A stretch of DNA of 64,000 nucleotides from Pelagihabitans pacificus (GCF_009371985.2 NZ_VIKU02000001.1:1550001-1614000); one strand, 5' to 3'; positions 29,201 to 35,888 are shown, counted from the first letter of the stretch. The notes: generated by a model not told the origin, from the letters alone. Program-made: numbers and translations.

Positions 29201-31171
29201 AAAGCCCTTGCACGGGTCGAGGTCTAGTTTGTCAACAATATAGGTCCCCACTTGATTCACCAAAATAGTACTTGGATCATTGTCTGGATCTCCGTCATCG
29301 GGCACCAGGGGATCAGAGTCATCGAAAATTCCATTTTCATTGGCATCCAACTTCCATATATATCCTCCGAAACCATCTCCGGCATCCAAAAGGGTACTAG
29401 AGCCACAGAGTTCCAGTGTTCTTTCAAAATTGCAGTCAGATAGGTCGTCCAATAGAAAATTGGTCGCCCCTGGCACCACATAGCCACAAGAATCAAAATC
29501 GGTAACACTCGGGTCATCGGTCACCAGAGCACTGTTTTCAACCCCTCTATAGGTTGAATACGCCAAGTTCTCGATTTGATCGGAACAGGCATTGATAAAG
29601 TCAAAACAGTTTTCGGCGACCTGTACGCTGAATCGAATCGAATATTGGGGCGCATCCTTTTCCACCAACTCATCGGGAATCGTAAATATGAGGGTCCTGG
29701 TCGCTGGATCATACGTCGGTTGTGCCATTCCCGGAGGAAGTACAAAATCGGATGGAATAAAATCCGTACGCCCATCAGGGGGCGATACGTTCAGTGGAAG
29801 AACATCTCTAATGGTATAAAATGGACTATCGCCAGGCTGGTAATCCGGATGGTCCGGTTTGGTACCGGTGGCATCATCGTTTCCGATATTATCAAAAGAG
29901 AGCACGTAATCTAAATTCTGACCGAGATTTACCCCTTGGCCCGTTATATTGTCGGCATCACTGGATCCTCCCGGCAGAAAAACCTTTTTCTCCAAAACGA
30001 TATTGGGGGCGATGATTTCCACATCAAAAGCCGCAAAGAAAATGTCGTATTTATCCTGCGACGAGGTGGCCCGGAGTATTGCGCTGGTCGCGTCATTGGG
30101 GATTACCTGGTTGAAATTGTTGGTAACTGGAAAAAGATCGGTATCCCACCCAAGGGTATTGATGCTGTTGGGATTTCTTGTCATCACGATATTCGGGTCA
30201 ATCGAGATGTTGGCATTAAAAAAGTTGTCACTAGGATTAACCGTGCTGTTTAAGGGGGTAAACGGATTACCTCCGGAACTGATCAGAAGGCCGTCGCCCT
30301 CTATGCGGTTATCGCCCTCCAACGCGGCTACCGTAATATTTGCATTCACATCGAACGGAGCCGGTAAAGTGGTGAATCCACTGATAGGAATATCGGTTGA
30401 CTCCCCCGACTTGATTCCTGCATAGCCATCGAAAGTGGTTATGAACTTGCTGCCGGGTAAATTGGGATTTTCATAAACAATGACCAAGGTCCAACCAGCG
30501 GAAATACCTCCACCAATCCCTCCACCGAGGCTGGCCCTCACATTCGCGACGAAGTAATCCCCATCCGGATTAGGATTCGCGGCTACAATGGAGGTTACAT
30601 CTTTATAACAGGCATAAGGGCTGTAATATCCGAAGTCGGTATCACCGTTACCATCAAAAAGAATTTCATCGGCGGTAATATCTTGGTAGGTACCCCCGGG
30701 CACTCGAAATTTTATTTCATCGAGATTACTTCGATCCGGGTTCACATACACCGCACCCCAGTAAAGTCCGGCATATCTAATCAAGGAACAGCCTTCATCG
30801 GGTATGTCCAAGGTAGCACTGCTCGAACTAAAGGTACTGGCGTCATTGTCAATGTCGATATATTGCATATCGTGACTGTCGTTGCTGATGGAAGAACTCC
30901 CGGTATCGTTATAAGGTTCGTTAGGGCTGGCTGCCGGCACCGTAGTGGTTTCCAGCACCCATCTCCCACGCCGCCGTACCCATCGGTATCGGACGGATTC
31001 TTCTACATTACGATTGACGATATTATTGGCAATGAACGTTAATTCACCCCGTATATCTGCCTCATAGCGAACATCGAAATCGTTTTTTAGTTGGGAGAAG
31101 CTGGTAAGGCACCCCGCAATAAGTAATAAAAAACCAGATAAGAATAGCTTTTTGGTCGATAAAGGTTTCAT
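17297..31171 (-). CDS. sprB: Giant SprB-like gliding adhesin, T9SS type B sorted
   Basis: A 4,624-residue cell-surface adhesin. The start at 31171 gives MKPLSTKKLFLSGFLLLIAG and then a signal-peptide end at SFSQ; the frame opens 36 bases earlier but inside the previous gene. Residues to about 560 form an N-terminal region (GWTLVIVYENPN, then a DUF11-like part), followed from about residue 795 to 4530 by roughly 42 SprB-type Ig-like repeats. Each repeat has a Cys near its start, a PYxYxxDGG-like centre and GxYxxxVxDxxGC. The end, IPNFFTPGDGDGLNDTW onward, is the gliding-motility type B C-terminal domain recognised by the type IX system. The repeats follow a seven-unit order (see repeat entries). 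In F. johnsoniae the homologue is about 6,500 residues and moves along the cell surface. The stop of the preceding sprD-like gene shares one base with this ATG. Confidence 0.9.
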   Translation of the reverse strand: MKPLSTKKLFLSGFLLLIAGCLTSFSQLKNDFDVRYEADIRGELTFIANNIVNRNVEESVRYRWVRRRGRWVLETTTVPAASPNEPYNDTGSSSISNDSHDMQYIDIDNDASTFSSSSATLDIPDEGCSLIRYAGLYWGAVYVNPDRSNLDEIKFRVPGGTYQDITADEILFDGNGDTDFGYYSPYACYKDVTSIVAANPNPDGDYFVANVRASLGGGIGGGISAGWTLVIVYENPNLPGSKFITTFDGYAGIKSGESTDIPISGFTTLPAPFDVNANITVAALEGDNRIEGDGLLISSGGNPFTPLNSTVNPSDNFFNANISIDPNIVMTRNPNSINTLGWDTDLFPVTNNFNQVIPNDATSAILRATSSQDKYDIFFAAFDVEIIAPNIVLEKKVFLPGGSSDADNITGQGVNLGQNLDYVLSFDNIGNDDATGTKPDHPDYQPGDSPFYTIRDVLPLNVSPPDGRTDFIPSDFVLPPGMAQPTYDPATRTLIFTIPDELVEKDAPQYSIRFSVQVAENCFDFINACSDQIENLAYSTYRGVENSALVTDDPSVTDFDSCGYVVPGATNFLLDDLSDCNFERTLELCGSSTLLDAGDGFGGYIWKLDANENGIFDDSDPLVPDDGDPDNDPSTILVNQVGTYIVDKLDLDPCKGFKEIIHVVPYGSGSIPNPIIDYFNMVNSDADTTNDLAGEIVQCSIDSDFLPKIFLCGLNDSRQLQVNIPDAQSISWELLDQASCDSEGDNCASKSVECVYNQVGTGNNFIVNTAGKYRLQVNYLNGCASRFFFHVFQNTLDIQSTKQDIICNTPGNITVNSPATGYGYRLVDDNTGAVIVPFGTNNSFDFGPGENGGYRVEVTPLDSSNQPITGACIFSTPVIGILDREVQYAVDTTDAGCNGLGSISLEVSNADANYEYEIRLDDGSNGGQGTLVDNATAKTTNYFTFDNLAAGDYIAIIRTDDGCSYSEQVTIADDGRLNLEARVSQHITCREGNIQMSSTGGQTPHTYAIWSHVDDGGATVISYSDVTDIPASEFQSSQIFDIVDPGEYTFVVVDRNSCFAFSNTVTIEFRPAAEFNPTSVSDVLCFGDSNGSIQMNLTDDNNYQLTYYLFDNATFDETNYNLNNAQAVNATGYFPGLPAGDYAIVINQRRGSASCDYFEYHTVSSPTSALAIDGVKIQDYTCTQDGIIEAQNVTGGTAPYEYSIDGIFFVSDTTPNAHRFENLGEGSYVITVRDAAGCTETTGPIQMNPLNEPTNLTFASTQPICPAVTSDVTVTVIGGNTPFNYEIIAPAGDALDNGNDPVFVGLAPGTYTFRVEDAKGCTIERNYTINPITPITVVGQLDNNISCFNLQDGAVTFNVADFATSYDYSVVGPANFNGVGETSATVSLTNLEDGTYSITVTDSDTQCIATASVTVAAPPAALVISDLNITDLSCSTSGTVPGSVTVTAQDGWGGYEYELEDPAGGVTGPQSNNSFSGLTDTSGDYTVTVRDAGGCTVTRTFTLTPTVTPVLEVTANSLCYDSTAGLTLTANVTSGGEAPFQYRLNGGAYQTEVDFTGLGPGSYTMEVIDSKNCTASTSIDVFPTLTASASLIKDLDCSASPDAEIRVTINGGNPTFTYEVLRDNASVQASTPVPAIPFTFTATVAGTYEFVITDSETCSVTTNEVVVTDNPLPTVTPVLTQPLCNSEANGSVDLNVTGGLPPYSIVFNGSAPSTQEVYAGLSAGVNYPYTVTDGKGCVASGSITLSEPSALAFATSITQQYTCDTGSATIEVTTLPTGGTGPYEYSIDGVNFSGSTTFSGLLNGPHTITVRDANFCTATSIQTIDPLNGPTDLSFSATAVSCPALSSDVTVSVVDGNAPFTYEIIAPAASTANNGNNNVFVGLAPGTYTFLVTDAKGCDIQRDYRVADITPVTVVSQLTTNVSCFNVLPPDGEFSFTVDDFATTYSYTVEDGSAAVIQSQNTINLTTPIAVAGLAADTYTVRVTDDTTNCTATTTMTISNPPAALDFTFTDTPVTCLENATITVMATDGWGSYEYQLENTVGPSMVYPYQPNNTFTNVPAGSYTIYVRDVGGCVVDKPITIDPAQTPTIGLDTTSDICYDSATQASLIINITDGVAPFSYTINGGGQTAVVGNPFTIPNLIPGTYDIQVTDAYGCMSNILSQTIAPQLTATATLTQDLLCTGNAIIDVVINGGTTPYATYQVQIDGGGYGATTAIAGTSFTYNGAAVAGTYQFLITDAQNCPIETNEVIITPTEIPQATPTVTDVACYNGSDGSVFIDVDSNFGTAPYTISFNGSAFTSTTNYSGLSAGNYPFIVRDNRGCEFNGNAMVNEPLQILSSMTARDVTCVPSSGGVNSGNQLGGVDVTITQGGVADYIYTLYDSANNIVVLGNGDPNPVTSSSTTHSFDGVDFGDYYVRIVDANGCESDLGSVRVRSNPYLTLTANIPPPDCPTGGTAEITASGGSGDYTFDIYDVGTPPTSEISTAPDTEVATFTGLNPGQTYIIRAYDNTNNCTSYQEVVIPTLSGITVTIDSTTDLTCAGADDGVMTFTVDNYDLGVTSIDYEILNAVTNTPVTGAGTYAGTIGPGPAGGPQSLTISQIPPGDYVLLVDEATAPSCSNTTTFRITEPTPVTLTLISQTAANCNDLAEVTVRASGGTGPYSYAYVVNGAGVPGAFPEGATFTLNPTVSLDWDIYAQDANNCIVSIPLDVTITQDPSPQISVALNDQCTADEGGFSVDITLDAVGIIPHRISIDGGAPQSASGLSVVGDIMTVTNLSSGAHTFEILDVNGCGETESITIYPPLAIVANITNDENCNPANTGEVTVTANGGSGNYTYRQIAPAGPTEPSGIFTGLTHSTSYTFEVEDVTTTCRIPITVTLPTPVVPTFTLSKTDVSCYTGSDGTITVTLDPGNIDMPYSYSLDGGAPQLSNVFNGLSQGTYDVTVISDKGCEDTRSIDVNEPSQLAITALPSDFSCDDVASTITVTIDNDGTGNPSGTGPYTYSFDGGANYQPGNTFEVPYGSADVTVVVKDANHCTDTRVVNIPVRQDVQATINRISAPIDCTTAQEVIEIVVTNGVGPYTYTELPSGAVVPDPTNIVLTAPGTYTYEVLDTDTNCSVIVEHVIAPYDLIDVSATVTSDATCSYGTDGQIEVTITGYTGTFDYEVLDSTGSVVVGTLDSDNATSDPYVFSVSTTLGAGTYSVRIIETSFPECRDISNTVTIDAPEAVMVMEVSNTPANCNDDAIVVVQASGGTAGYTYAVLPDGSPAPTLPAQFTEDETLHLNPSTNTLWDVYAMDVNGCISPVLDITISLDTSPDISLAIDDECAAEGSFGITVTLDAVNTGVAPYTMSIDGNAFENIASFPHTYAGLSAGGHSIEIRDANGCGETENINIDPELTVIAVVNTQPTCATNDGIIEFTVAGGSGAFTVELLRADLSATGIAATGNQFTGVAFGDFVVRVTDTTLGTPNCSADAPISLEEPSLVTLLQTDKTDVSCNGLSDGSITVNMETPSAGVNDNPPYTFEITDGTSTFTQNTNLFTGLSAGTWDITVTSNRNCVGVDQVTIVEPTILDAAITNVGPFVCDPNNTQQAATIEVTITAGTGTPDYFYSVNGGSFLPTGGEIFTYSAITAGNYDIVIRDANGCMFPLPTQNIAPLNTFMATVALSDAITCANGREEVLITVADNGNPNTYTYELLPMGNSNGTQTATTGNTATFELTAVGTYTFRITDTATGCYVDTAPYEIVPYDLIEVTAQAVDPVICYTDVNGSYSLTVSGYTGDYDYEVFDSADNLVLGPVRTDTGVNPRVLSGLSGGSYYVRVTEVDATGTQQCSDETNIFTIVSPDMPLSVTTTPLANVTCDNDRGELLIEPSGGYAPYDIVLTNTTTGDVYTENDVLSHVFNGLSAGNYTIVVTDNARTPGCQVTDNEVLIEPTQIDATAVATNTPLLCEGDTNATVSAIGVVNGSGNYEYQLNYYDPADANDPFNTSGAILTFSSGAQTSPNFNNLGAGIYSITVSDGWNCDRVTNLVAIEEYTPVVATLIRTSPMTCQTGIELRLSASGGAGAPYEYFNPLTGTWDAMDDAASNDVKILSFPNNPATDPDLYQFIVRDRNACISNPSNEISGREPEELQLEATAIAGIDCFGADTGVIQASAEGGLGNYRYSLFTDAALANNYYGAGVDQASGEFRDLPAGTYYVNVISEDCTTPPEEVIIDPAVYLEFTTTKTDVSCFDEEDGTISVLDNGGGTGEYQYAISGPNNNNLQQFDSINVFTGLEGSPEGTVYQIIAQDSNGCLTYFEETIYKPTELMLTATPTDESCLDSNDGSILLNITGGTAPYRAALNSTDDSDFVPVVDGYEFQDLAPGIYEIYLRDQNDCPSVAIATVAEGVNLRAEVRPVYECDSNRVMNYINITLEDDTILGDVMYALDSDDINDAQLSPDFRNSAPGEHYVTLFSGRCVSDPYPFTIEEFEELTLRLENNNINEITAIAEGGQQEYTFYFGDVNNGNDNTYYINRTDTYVVTVVDENGCEVSVSIFMEFIDIEIPNFFTPGDGDGLNDTWKPRNDEGFPEILTVIFDRYGREVYKMRLGDQGWDGRYRTKDLPSGDYWYILKLNGENDDREFVGHFTLYR
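19901..21754 (-). repeat. sprB higher-order repeat, copy 4 (618 codons)
   Basis: Bounded by the conserved cysteine codons of Ig-like units 28 (residue 3140) and 35 (residue 3758). Its seven units match those of the preceding copy in order: a TCSYGTDG unit, a PANCNDD unit, an SPDISLAIDDEC unit, a PELTVIA unit, a TDKTDVSC unit, an EPTILDA unit and an APLNTF unit. It ends at VPYDLIEV, the same joint as the end of copy 3. Confidence 0.8.
21755..23560 (-). repeat. sprB higher-order repeat, copy 3 (602 codons)
   Basis: Runs from the Cys of unit 21 (residue 2538) to the Cys of unit 28 (residue 3140). The unit order is TCAGADDG, ANCNDL, SPQISVALNDQC, PPLAIVANITNDENC, LSKTDVSC, EPSQLAI and RQDVQAT, ending at APYDLIDV. 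It is closest to copy 4, and units line up one to one by their linker words. Confidence 0.8.
23561..25402 (-). repeat. sprB higher-order repeat, copy 2 (614 codons)
   Basis: Runs from the Cys of unit 14 (residue 1924) to the Cys of unit 21 (residue 2538). Markers in order are VSCFNV with DFATTYSYTV, DGWGSYEYQLE, TPTIGLDTTSDICYDS, PQLTATATLTQDLLC, ATPTVTDVACYNGSDGS, EPLQILS and NPYLTLTANI. It is closest to copy 1. Confidence 0.8.
25403..27133 (-). repeat. sprB higher-order repeat, copy 1 (577 codons)
   Basis: Runs from the Cys of unit 7 (residue 1347) to the Cys of unit 14 (residue 1924). Markers in order are ISCFNL with DFATSYDYSV, DGWGGYEYELE, TPVLEVTANSLCYDS, PTLTASASLIKDLDC, VTPVLTQPLCNSEANGS, EPSALAFATSITQQYTC and LNGPTDLSFSA. 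Homology to copy 2 is visible by eye unit for unit. Confidence 0.8.
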
Positions 31172-33369
31172 TAAGTCAGTAGGTTTGGTTTCACACGCAT
31201 AATCCACATTTTGTCATCATACGTGTCATTTAGTTTGGTGTAGTAAGAAATGAGAGCGTTATTCCAAGATTCGTGTCTCTTGAGGTATACGTAGCGCCAG
31301 TTGTTTTCCGGATTAATGAAATAGCTGGCACTTAACCCATAGGAATTCAACAACTTCACAAAACGATTGGCATTCCTTGGGTTGGCAAAAACGTTGGCGA
31401 TGATATAATAACCAGAGCCCACGCCATTGATAATAGCCTTTTTGGTAATCGGTTCAACGGCTTCGACTTTGTCCTTTGCCACTTCATTGTAGGCAACCTC
31501 GCTATCGGAATACCGATTGGATTTTTCTTTGACTTTTTCTACGTTGCTGGCATAGCGTTCGTTGGTATACCGATTGTCTACGTTCATGATCCACAGGTCT
31601 CCTTCGTAGGCGCCTCCCAATTTACTTTTGTACGCAGCGGCGGCGTCTTCCCAGCTATCGTGACGTTCCAAATACACGTATTTCAAACCGTTGTTTGGAT
31701 TATCGATATAGTCGGTCACAAAGCCGCGTCCATTGAGGTCGTTCATAAACTTATCCATATAATGGCCCCCTTTATACACATTGGCGACGACATAGTAGCC
31801 GTTTTCCACCCCATCCAAGTTGCGGAATTTTCGACTTTTGATGGCGTTTCGATCGGCAATTTGAGTTTCGTTTTGGTTTCGTGTGTTATCCTGTGTGGAA
31901 GCTAATCTGTTGTTTATGGCCGAATTAGTGCTGGGTGAATTGCCACTACGTTGTGTATTTGGAGTAGTGGTGGTTACTCGATCCCTACCACTGTTGTCAA
32001 AAGCATTATTGGTACGTTGCGATTCCGTGGAAACAGGGGTCACCATATCCTTTGGTTGGGTCGGGCCGCTATTCGCTGTATAGCTATTGTCGTTAGAATT
32101 ATCGGCCAGCGTCGTAGGTCGCTCCTTTCCGCCAAGGAAAAGGTCCTCCGCCCTTTTCTCCAGGTCCGGACGCTCGCCATTGGTCTCGTTGCGTACCATG
32201 CGCATGACCATCTCAAAACGACGTTCCAAATCTTTTTGGCGATTGGCCTCCAAGGAGTCTTGGCGGAACATCAATTCGGCGATAATGGCATCGTTCTCTG
32301 CCAGCTTTCGCTTTAATTCCTCGATCTCCTCACTACTTGCCAAGTCTTCGTTGGTAGGCTCTTCGCTATCTGCCAGTTCCTCATAACCATCTTCGAGCAT
32401 CACTCGGTCTTCGGTCAAATTAGGAGTAAAGGAGTAGGCAAATGATATTTCATGGGTGACACCGAAATTATCCAAGTCGTTGACTAAGCCTTTTTCCATG
32501 GTATAACCCAAGGAAAGTCTTTTATTGATGTTAAATCCGACACCGGCAGAAGCGCCATAAAAATCATCGTATCCTCCCTGTAACCATCCCAGTTTGGGAA
32601 GGTCGAGGATGAGACTTCCTCCCAACGTAAGGTCATTGGCGCCTGAGGAGACCGCTCTTTGGCCATTCATTCGAACACGGGCCAAAGGCATCAATCGGGC
32701 ATTTTCCATGATTCCCGATCCGCTTTTAAAAGGATAGGTGTATTGTAAATGGGCCGAATAGGCCTTATCCCCAAATTCGGAGAGCGATTCGCTGGTCTTT
32801 AGGTTGTATTCGATTAGGTTCTCCGCATAGGCTCCAAAGTCGAAATTGCCGTATGAAATATTAAATCCAGGTTGAAAAGAGAGTACATTACTGTCTTGGG
32901 TACCGATAAGCCGGGGATCATTAACCTCGAGGGCACTAACATCGTTCAGATTTAATCCTGTACTATAGTAGGCCAGATTACCCCCAAAAGTGAAATTGCT
33001 CTTATCGCTTAACTTAAGGCCATAGGCATAGTTCGCCAGCACCCCGATATTGGAAATAGGACCAAGACGTTGCGTGTACAAGCTCAAACCAAGACCACTT
33101 CGATCACCGATACGGCCACTATAACTTAAGAAGTACGTCTGGTCATTGTCCTGAAATTGTACCGATTGGTTTCTATGCAACAAGTTGATATAGGACTTGT
33201 CTTCCCTTACCGTGGAAAAGGTAGGGTTTATCAAAAACCGATTGAACTTTAGCAAGTTCTGCGGCGCCACCCGGTAGGGCAGAATGGGATCGTCTTCCTG
33301 GGCATGCAAGGTCGTTGTCATGGCCAAAAGGGCAATCATCGATACAGAAAGGAGTCTTAAAAGCTTCAT
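31171..33369 (-). CDS. sprD: SprD-like protein: PorP/SprF barrel fused to SPOR-like modules
   Basis: A 732-residue protein. It has a signal peptide (ending LHAQ), a PorP/SprF-like barrel at about residues 28-310 (NPTFSTVREDKSYINLLHRN, GLGLSLYTQRLG, LSLGYTMEKGL), a charged coiled coil at about 340-400 (EEIEELKRKLAENDAIIAEL), a Ser/Thr/Asn-rich linker and two SPOR-like modules at about 517-595 and 648-727. Each module starts NGYYVVANVY or SGYYIIANVF, has KYVYLERH/RYVYLKRH in the middle and ends in WIM. Similar modules occur in the OmpA protein at 56.9 kb. Position between the sprC-like and sprB-like genes gives the symbol. It is probably an outer-membrane protein with a periplasmic tail facing peptidoglycan. 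Confidence 0.82.
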   Translation of the reverse strand: MKLLRLLSVSMIALLAMTTTLHAQEDDPILPYRVAPQNLLKFNRFLINPTFSTVREDKSYINLLHRNQSVQFQDNDQTYFLSYSGRIGDRSGLGLSLYTQRLGPISNIGVLANYAYGLKLSDKSNFTFGGNLAYYSTGLNLNDVSALEVNDPRLIGTQDSNVLSFQPGFNISYGNFDFGAYAENLIEYNLKTSESLSEFGDKAYSAHLQYTYPFKSGSGIMENARLMPLARVRMNGQRAVSSGANDLTLGGSLILDLPKLGWLQGGYDDFYGASAGVGFNINKRLSLGYTMEKGLVNDLDNFGVTHEISFAYSFTPNLTEDRVMLEDGYEELADSEEPTNEDLASSEEIEELKRKLAENDAIIAELMFRQDSLEANRQKDLERRFEMVMRMVRNETNGERPDLEKRAEDLFLGGKERPTTLADNSNDNSYTANSGPTQPKDMVTPVSTESQRTNNAFDNSGRDRVTTTTPNTQRSGNSPSTNSAINNRLASTQDNTRNQNETQIADRNAIKSRKFRNLDGVENGYYVVANVYKGGHYMDKFMNDLNGRGFVTDYIDNPNNGLKYVYLERHDSWEDAAAAYKSKLGGAYEGDLWIMNVDNRYTNERYASNVEKVKEKSNRYSDSEVAYNEVAKDKVEAVEPITKKAIINGVGSGYYIIANVFANPRNANRFVKLLNSYGLSASYFINPENNWRYVYLKRHESWNNALISYYTKLNDTYDDKMWIMRVKPNLLT

Positions 33370-33397
33370 GGTCTCAGGTAGTATGGTTGGTGTTTTG

Positions 33398-35632
33398 TTA
33401 TCTAATAACTGTAATAGTGCCTTGTTTTAATGTTTCGGTGGCGTTCTTGACCACATAGTAGAATACCATATTTTGTTTAGGGAACGACATGGACGATTCG
33501 GGCCAGTTGTTCTGATATCCCATAACATTCATCAATTCAGTTCCTTTATCATCATAAATAATGACGTTGACATCGGACTTGTTCGAATAGGAATTGGGAA
33601 TTACCCATTGGTCATTGGCTCCGTCTCCGTTTGGAGTAATTACGTTGGGTATATTGAACAGTTCCAAGTAAACGGCCCTGAGCTGTCTGGAAACTTCACA
33701 GTTGTCTATGTTGGCAATCAATACATAATCGCCCTCCTCCGTGAAGGTCATCGAGTCGCCGTTGCTTACCAGGTTGTTGTCGGCGTCAAACCACTGATAA
33801 CTGGTCCCGCCAGATGCGGTAACGGTCCTGGAACTTCCTTCTGGAAATACCACATCCCCATCAACGTCTAACTGTATCAGATCGGCATTCAAAGGTGAAA
33901 TGGAAATTTCGTTGGAAATCAGGTCACATCCATTTTTATCAATGACCAAACGGTATGTTCCTGGTTCGTTTACGTTTAGGGCAAAGTCGGTCGTATTGAT
34001 ACTGGTTCCATCCCGCTCCCAAGAAAAGGCATCGCTGCTTAGATCGGAGGAGGTGCTAACGGTGATTGTATCCGTACTGTTACAATAAACGGTACTTGTA
34101 CTGGTAATAGACACTGTCTCATTGGTCAATAATTGAACCGATAGACTATTCGAGGTATCGTTATAGGTATTCAACACGGCATCGACACTATATGATCCGT
34201 TTTCGGCAGTACTGGTGAGGCTAATGGTCTTTGCCGTAGCTCCTGCCACGTCTACACCATCTTTTTTCCATTGATAGCCAAAGGCATCGATTAAGGATGC
34301 TGTTACATCGGTCAAGTTTCCAGCCCCATCGTCGGCGTTGATGGTAGTCACTTCCAACACACCACTGGTGCTTACACACTGGGAATAGGTGCCTTGATAG
34401 CCGATAACTACCTCAAAGGCAGCAGGAACGACCGCTGTGGTAGTTTCCGAGTTGGTCGTTGAGGAGCAGGCCCCTCCATTTTGTGTCACCGCTGCGTAAT
34501 AGGTTCCGTCTTGTGTGATGGCTAACGTATTGTTGGTCTCTCCGCTTAGGGCGCTGCCGTTTCGATACCATTGGTACGAAGGGGAAAGAGCGGTAGTGCT
34601 TACGCTTAGGGTTTCCGGTTGGGAAGGCAATACCACAATATTGGCGGGATTGTCCCTCGTAACCGTAAAATTGGCTGCGTTGGTAATGGTGACCGCCGCT
34701 GATCGTTCATTACAGATTCCGGTAGCGGAAATCTCGACTTCATAATTTCCTTCAAATCCAGGAGTGTTCGCGTCGACATTATAAGAAGGATTGGTCGCTC
34801 CGGTAATGGCGGTGCCGTTTTGATACCATTGATAGTTCCACGAAGGGTCGGTCGTATCTATTTGTAAGGTTTCCACGTCCCCTGCACACAAGGCGGTTTT
34901 GGCAGGCGGGACTATGGAGATACCTGCTCCGGCGGAACCGATGGTTACCATAACCGAATTGGAAAAGGCATTGCTCGACCCAGTACAGCTTCCGTAATCC
35001 ACATATGCTTGGTATACGCCACTTTGGTCGGCAAGAACGGTTTCGCTTGTCTCGGATAATAGGGAGCCGCTTCGATACCAAATATACTGATAGGTATTTG
35101 CATTGGGTATATTGTCTACGGTGAGATTAATGGGTGTTGTGCTGCACACATCACCGGTGGAACCGTCTCCATTGGGACTTATATTAAAGCTCGTAGTTTG
35201 GTCCATGTAGTACATATTGTAGGTACCGGACTCCGTACCAATTTTGGCAGGGCTGGTACTCCTAACCCGTAGTTTGTATCCTGAACCTCTTGTATCGGTA
35301 GGAATTGAGAATTCAAAACCGGTGTCTTGAACCGTTGTGTTATCGCTTTCCCTTGCCAATTCGATGGGGGAGGCAAAACTCCCGCTCGCATCGGATAGTT
35401 CCAAGATCCACTCATTATCGTTGTTGGTCGACCCAGTAAAATCTACAGTCGCATAGTACTGGTTAAATCCTCCGATGCCGGCGCAGATTTGGGTCCAAGG
35501 AGAGCCCCCAAAATTCGGGTTTGGGGCGGGTTCCGGTGCTTGAATAATAATTTGCGCGGAAGCTTCACATGCCCCAAAGAGCAGAAAGGTCAGTGCGAGA
35601 AAACGCAGATGGGGAAATAATTTTGTTTTCAT
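33398..35632 (-). CDS. sprC: SprC-like T9SS type B secreted protein with Ig-like domains
   Basis: A 744-residue secreted protein and first gene of the sprCDBF operon. It has a signal peptide ending in CEASAQ, a first domain of about 130 residues (SPWTQICAGIGGFNQYYATV), then about five Ig-like repeats marked by YxWY/YQWY (YQYIWYRSG, YQWYQNGTA, YQWYRNGSA, YQWKKDGVD, YQWFDADN) and GxY. The C-terminal gliding-type (type B) sorting domain starts near residue 659 with NIPNVITPNGDGANDQW and ends KQGTITVIR. It should cross the outer membrane by the type IX system. The symbol rests on operon order and domain type; its exact part in gliding is not known from sequence. A 28-base spacer separates it from the sprD-like gene. 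Confidence 0.8.
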   Translation of the reverse strand: MKTKLFPHLRFLALTFLLFGACEASAQIIIQAPEPAPNPNFGGSPWTQICAGIGGFNQYYATVDFTGSTNNDNEWILELSDASGSFASPIELARESDNTTVQDTGFEFSIPTDTRGSGYKLRVRSTSPAKIGTESGTYNMYYMDQTTSFNISPNGDGSTGDVCSTTPINLTVDNIPNANTYQYIWYRSGSLLSETSETVLADQSGVYQAYVDYGSCTGSSNAFSNSVMVTIGSAGAGISIVPPAKTALCAGDVETLQIDTTDPSWNYQWYQNGTAITGATNPSYNVDANTPGFEGNYEVEISATGICNERSAAVTITNAANFTVTRDNPANIVVLPSQPETLSVSTTALSPSYQWYRNGSALSGETNNTLAITQDGTYYAAVTQNGGACSSTTNSETTTAVVPAAFEVVIGYQGTYSQCVSTSGVLEVTTINADDGAGNLTDVTASLIDAFGYQWKKDGVDVAGATAKTISLTSTAENGSYSVDAVLNTYNDTSNSLSVQLLTNETVSITSTSTVYCNSTDTITVSTSSDLSSDAFSWERDGTSINTTDFALNVNEPGTYRLVIDKNGCDLISNEISISPLNADLIQLDVDGDVVFPEGSSRTVTASGGTSYQWFDADNNLVSNGDSMTFTEEGDYVLIANIDNCEVSRQLRAVYLELFNIPNVITPNGDGANDQWVIPNSYSNKSDVNVIIYDDKGTELMNVMGYQNNWPESSMSFPKQNMVFYYVVKNATETLKQGTITVIR

Positions 35633-35888
35633 AAGTAGTTGTAGTTTTAGTGACTACTGGTTCTATCTGACTTGGGACCGGATAAAACGAATAAGTGGTC
35701 GATGTTTAACAATAGCTCAAAATTGGGTTAGTGGGCCATTGCTTTACAGCTATACAGTATTCAACAACAAATATGGCTTATAATTACCGCGCAGGGAATT
35801 TAATGTTGTATCGTGGAACAAAGTTGTTGTGAAACGCCCTTATTTGTATGGGAGGGTATTTTGAGGTGCGCTTTTAGGGGTTTTTCGC

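Noticed and set aside
17297..31171. Many plus-strand open frames of 60-190 codons opposite the giant adhesin gene.
   Set aside because: They are antisense shadows of a repetitive, stop-poor coding sequence; none has a signal peptide, family motif or promoter of its own.
17297..31171. Periodic repeats considered as a CRISPR array or DNA satellite.
   Set aside because: The period is in protein modules of about 85 codons with diverged DNA; no short identical direct repeats with spacers were seen.
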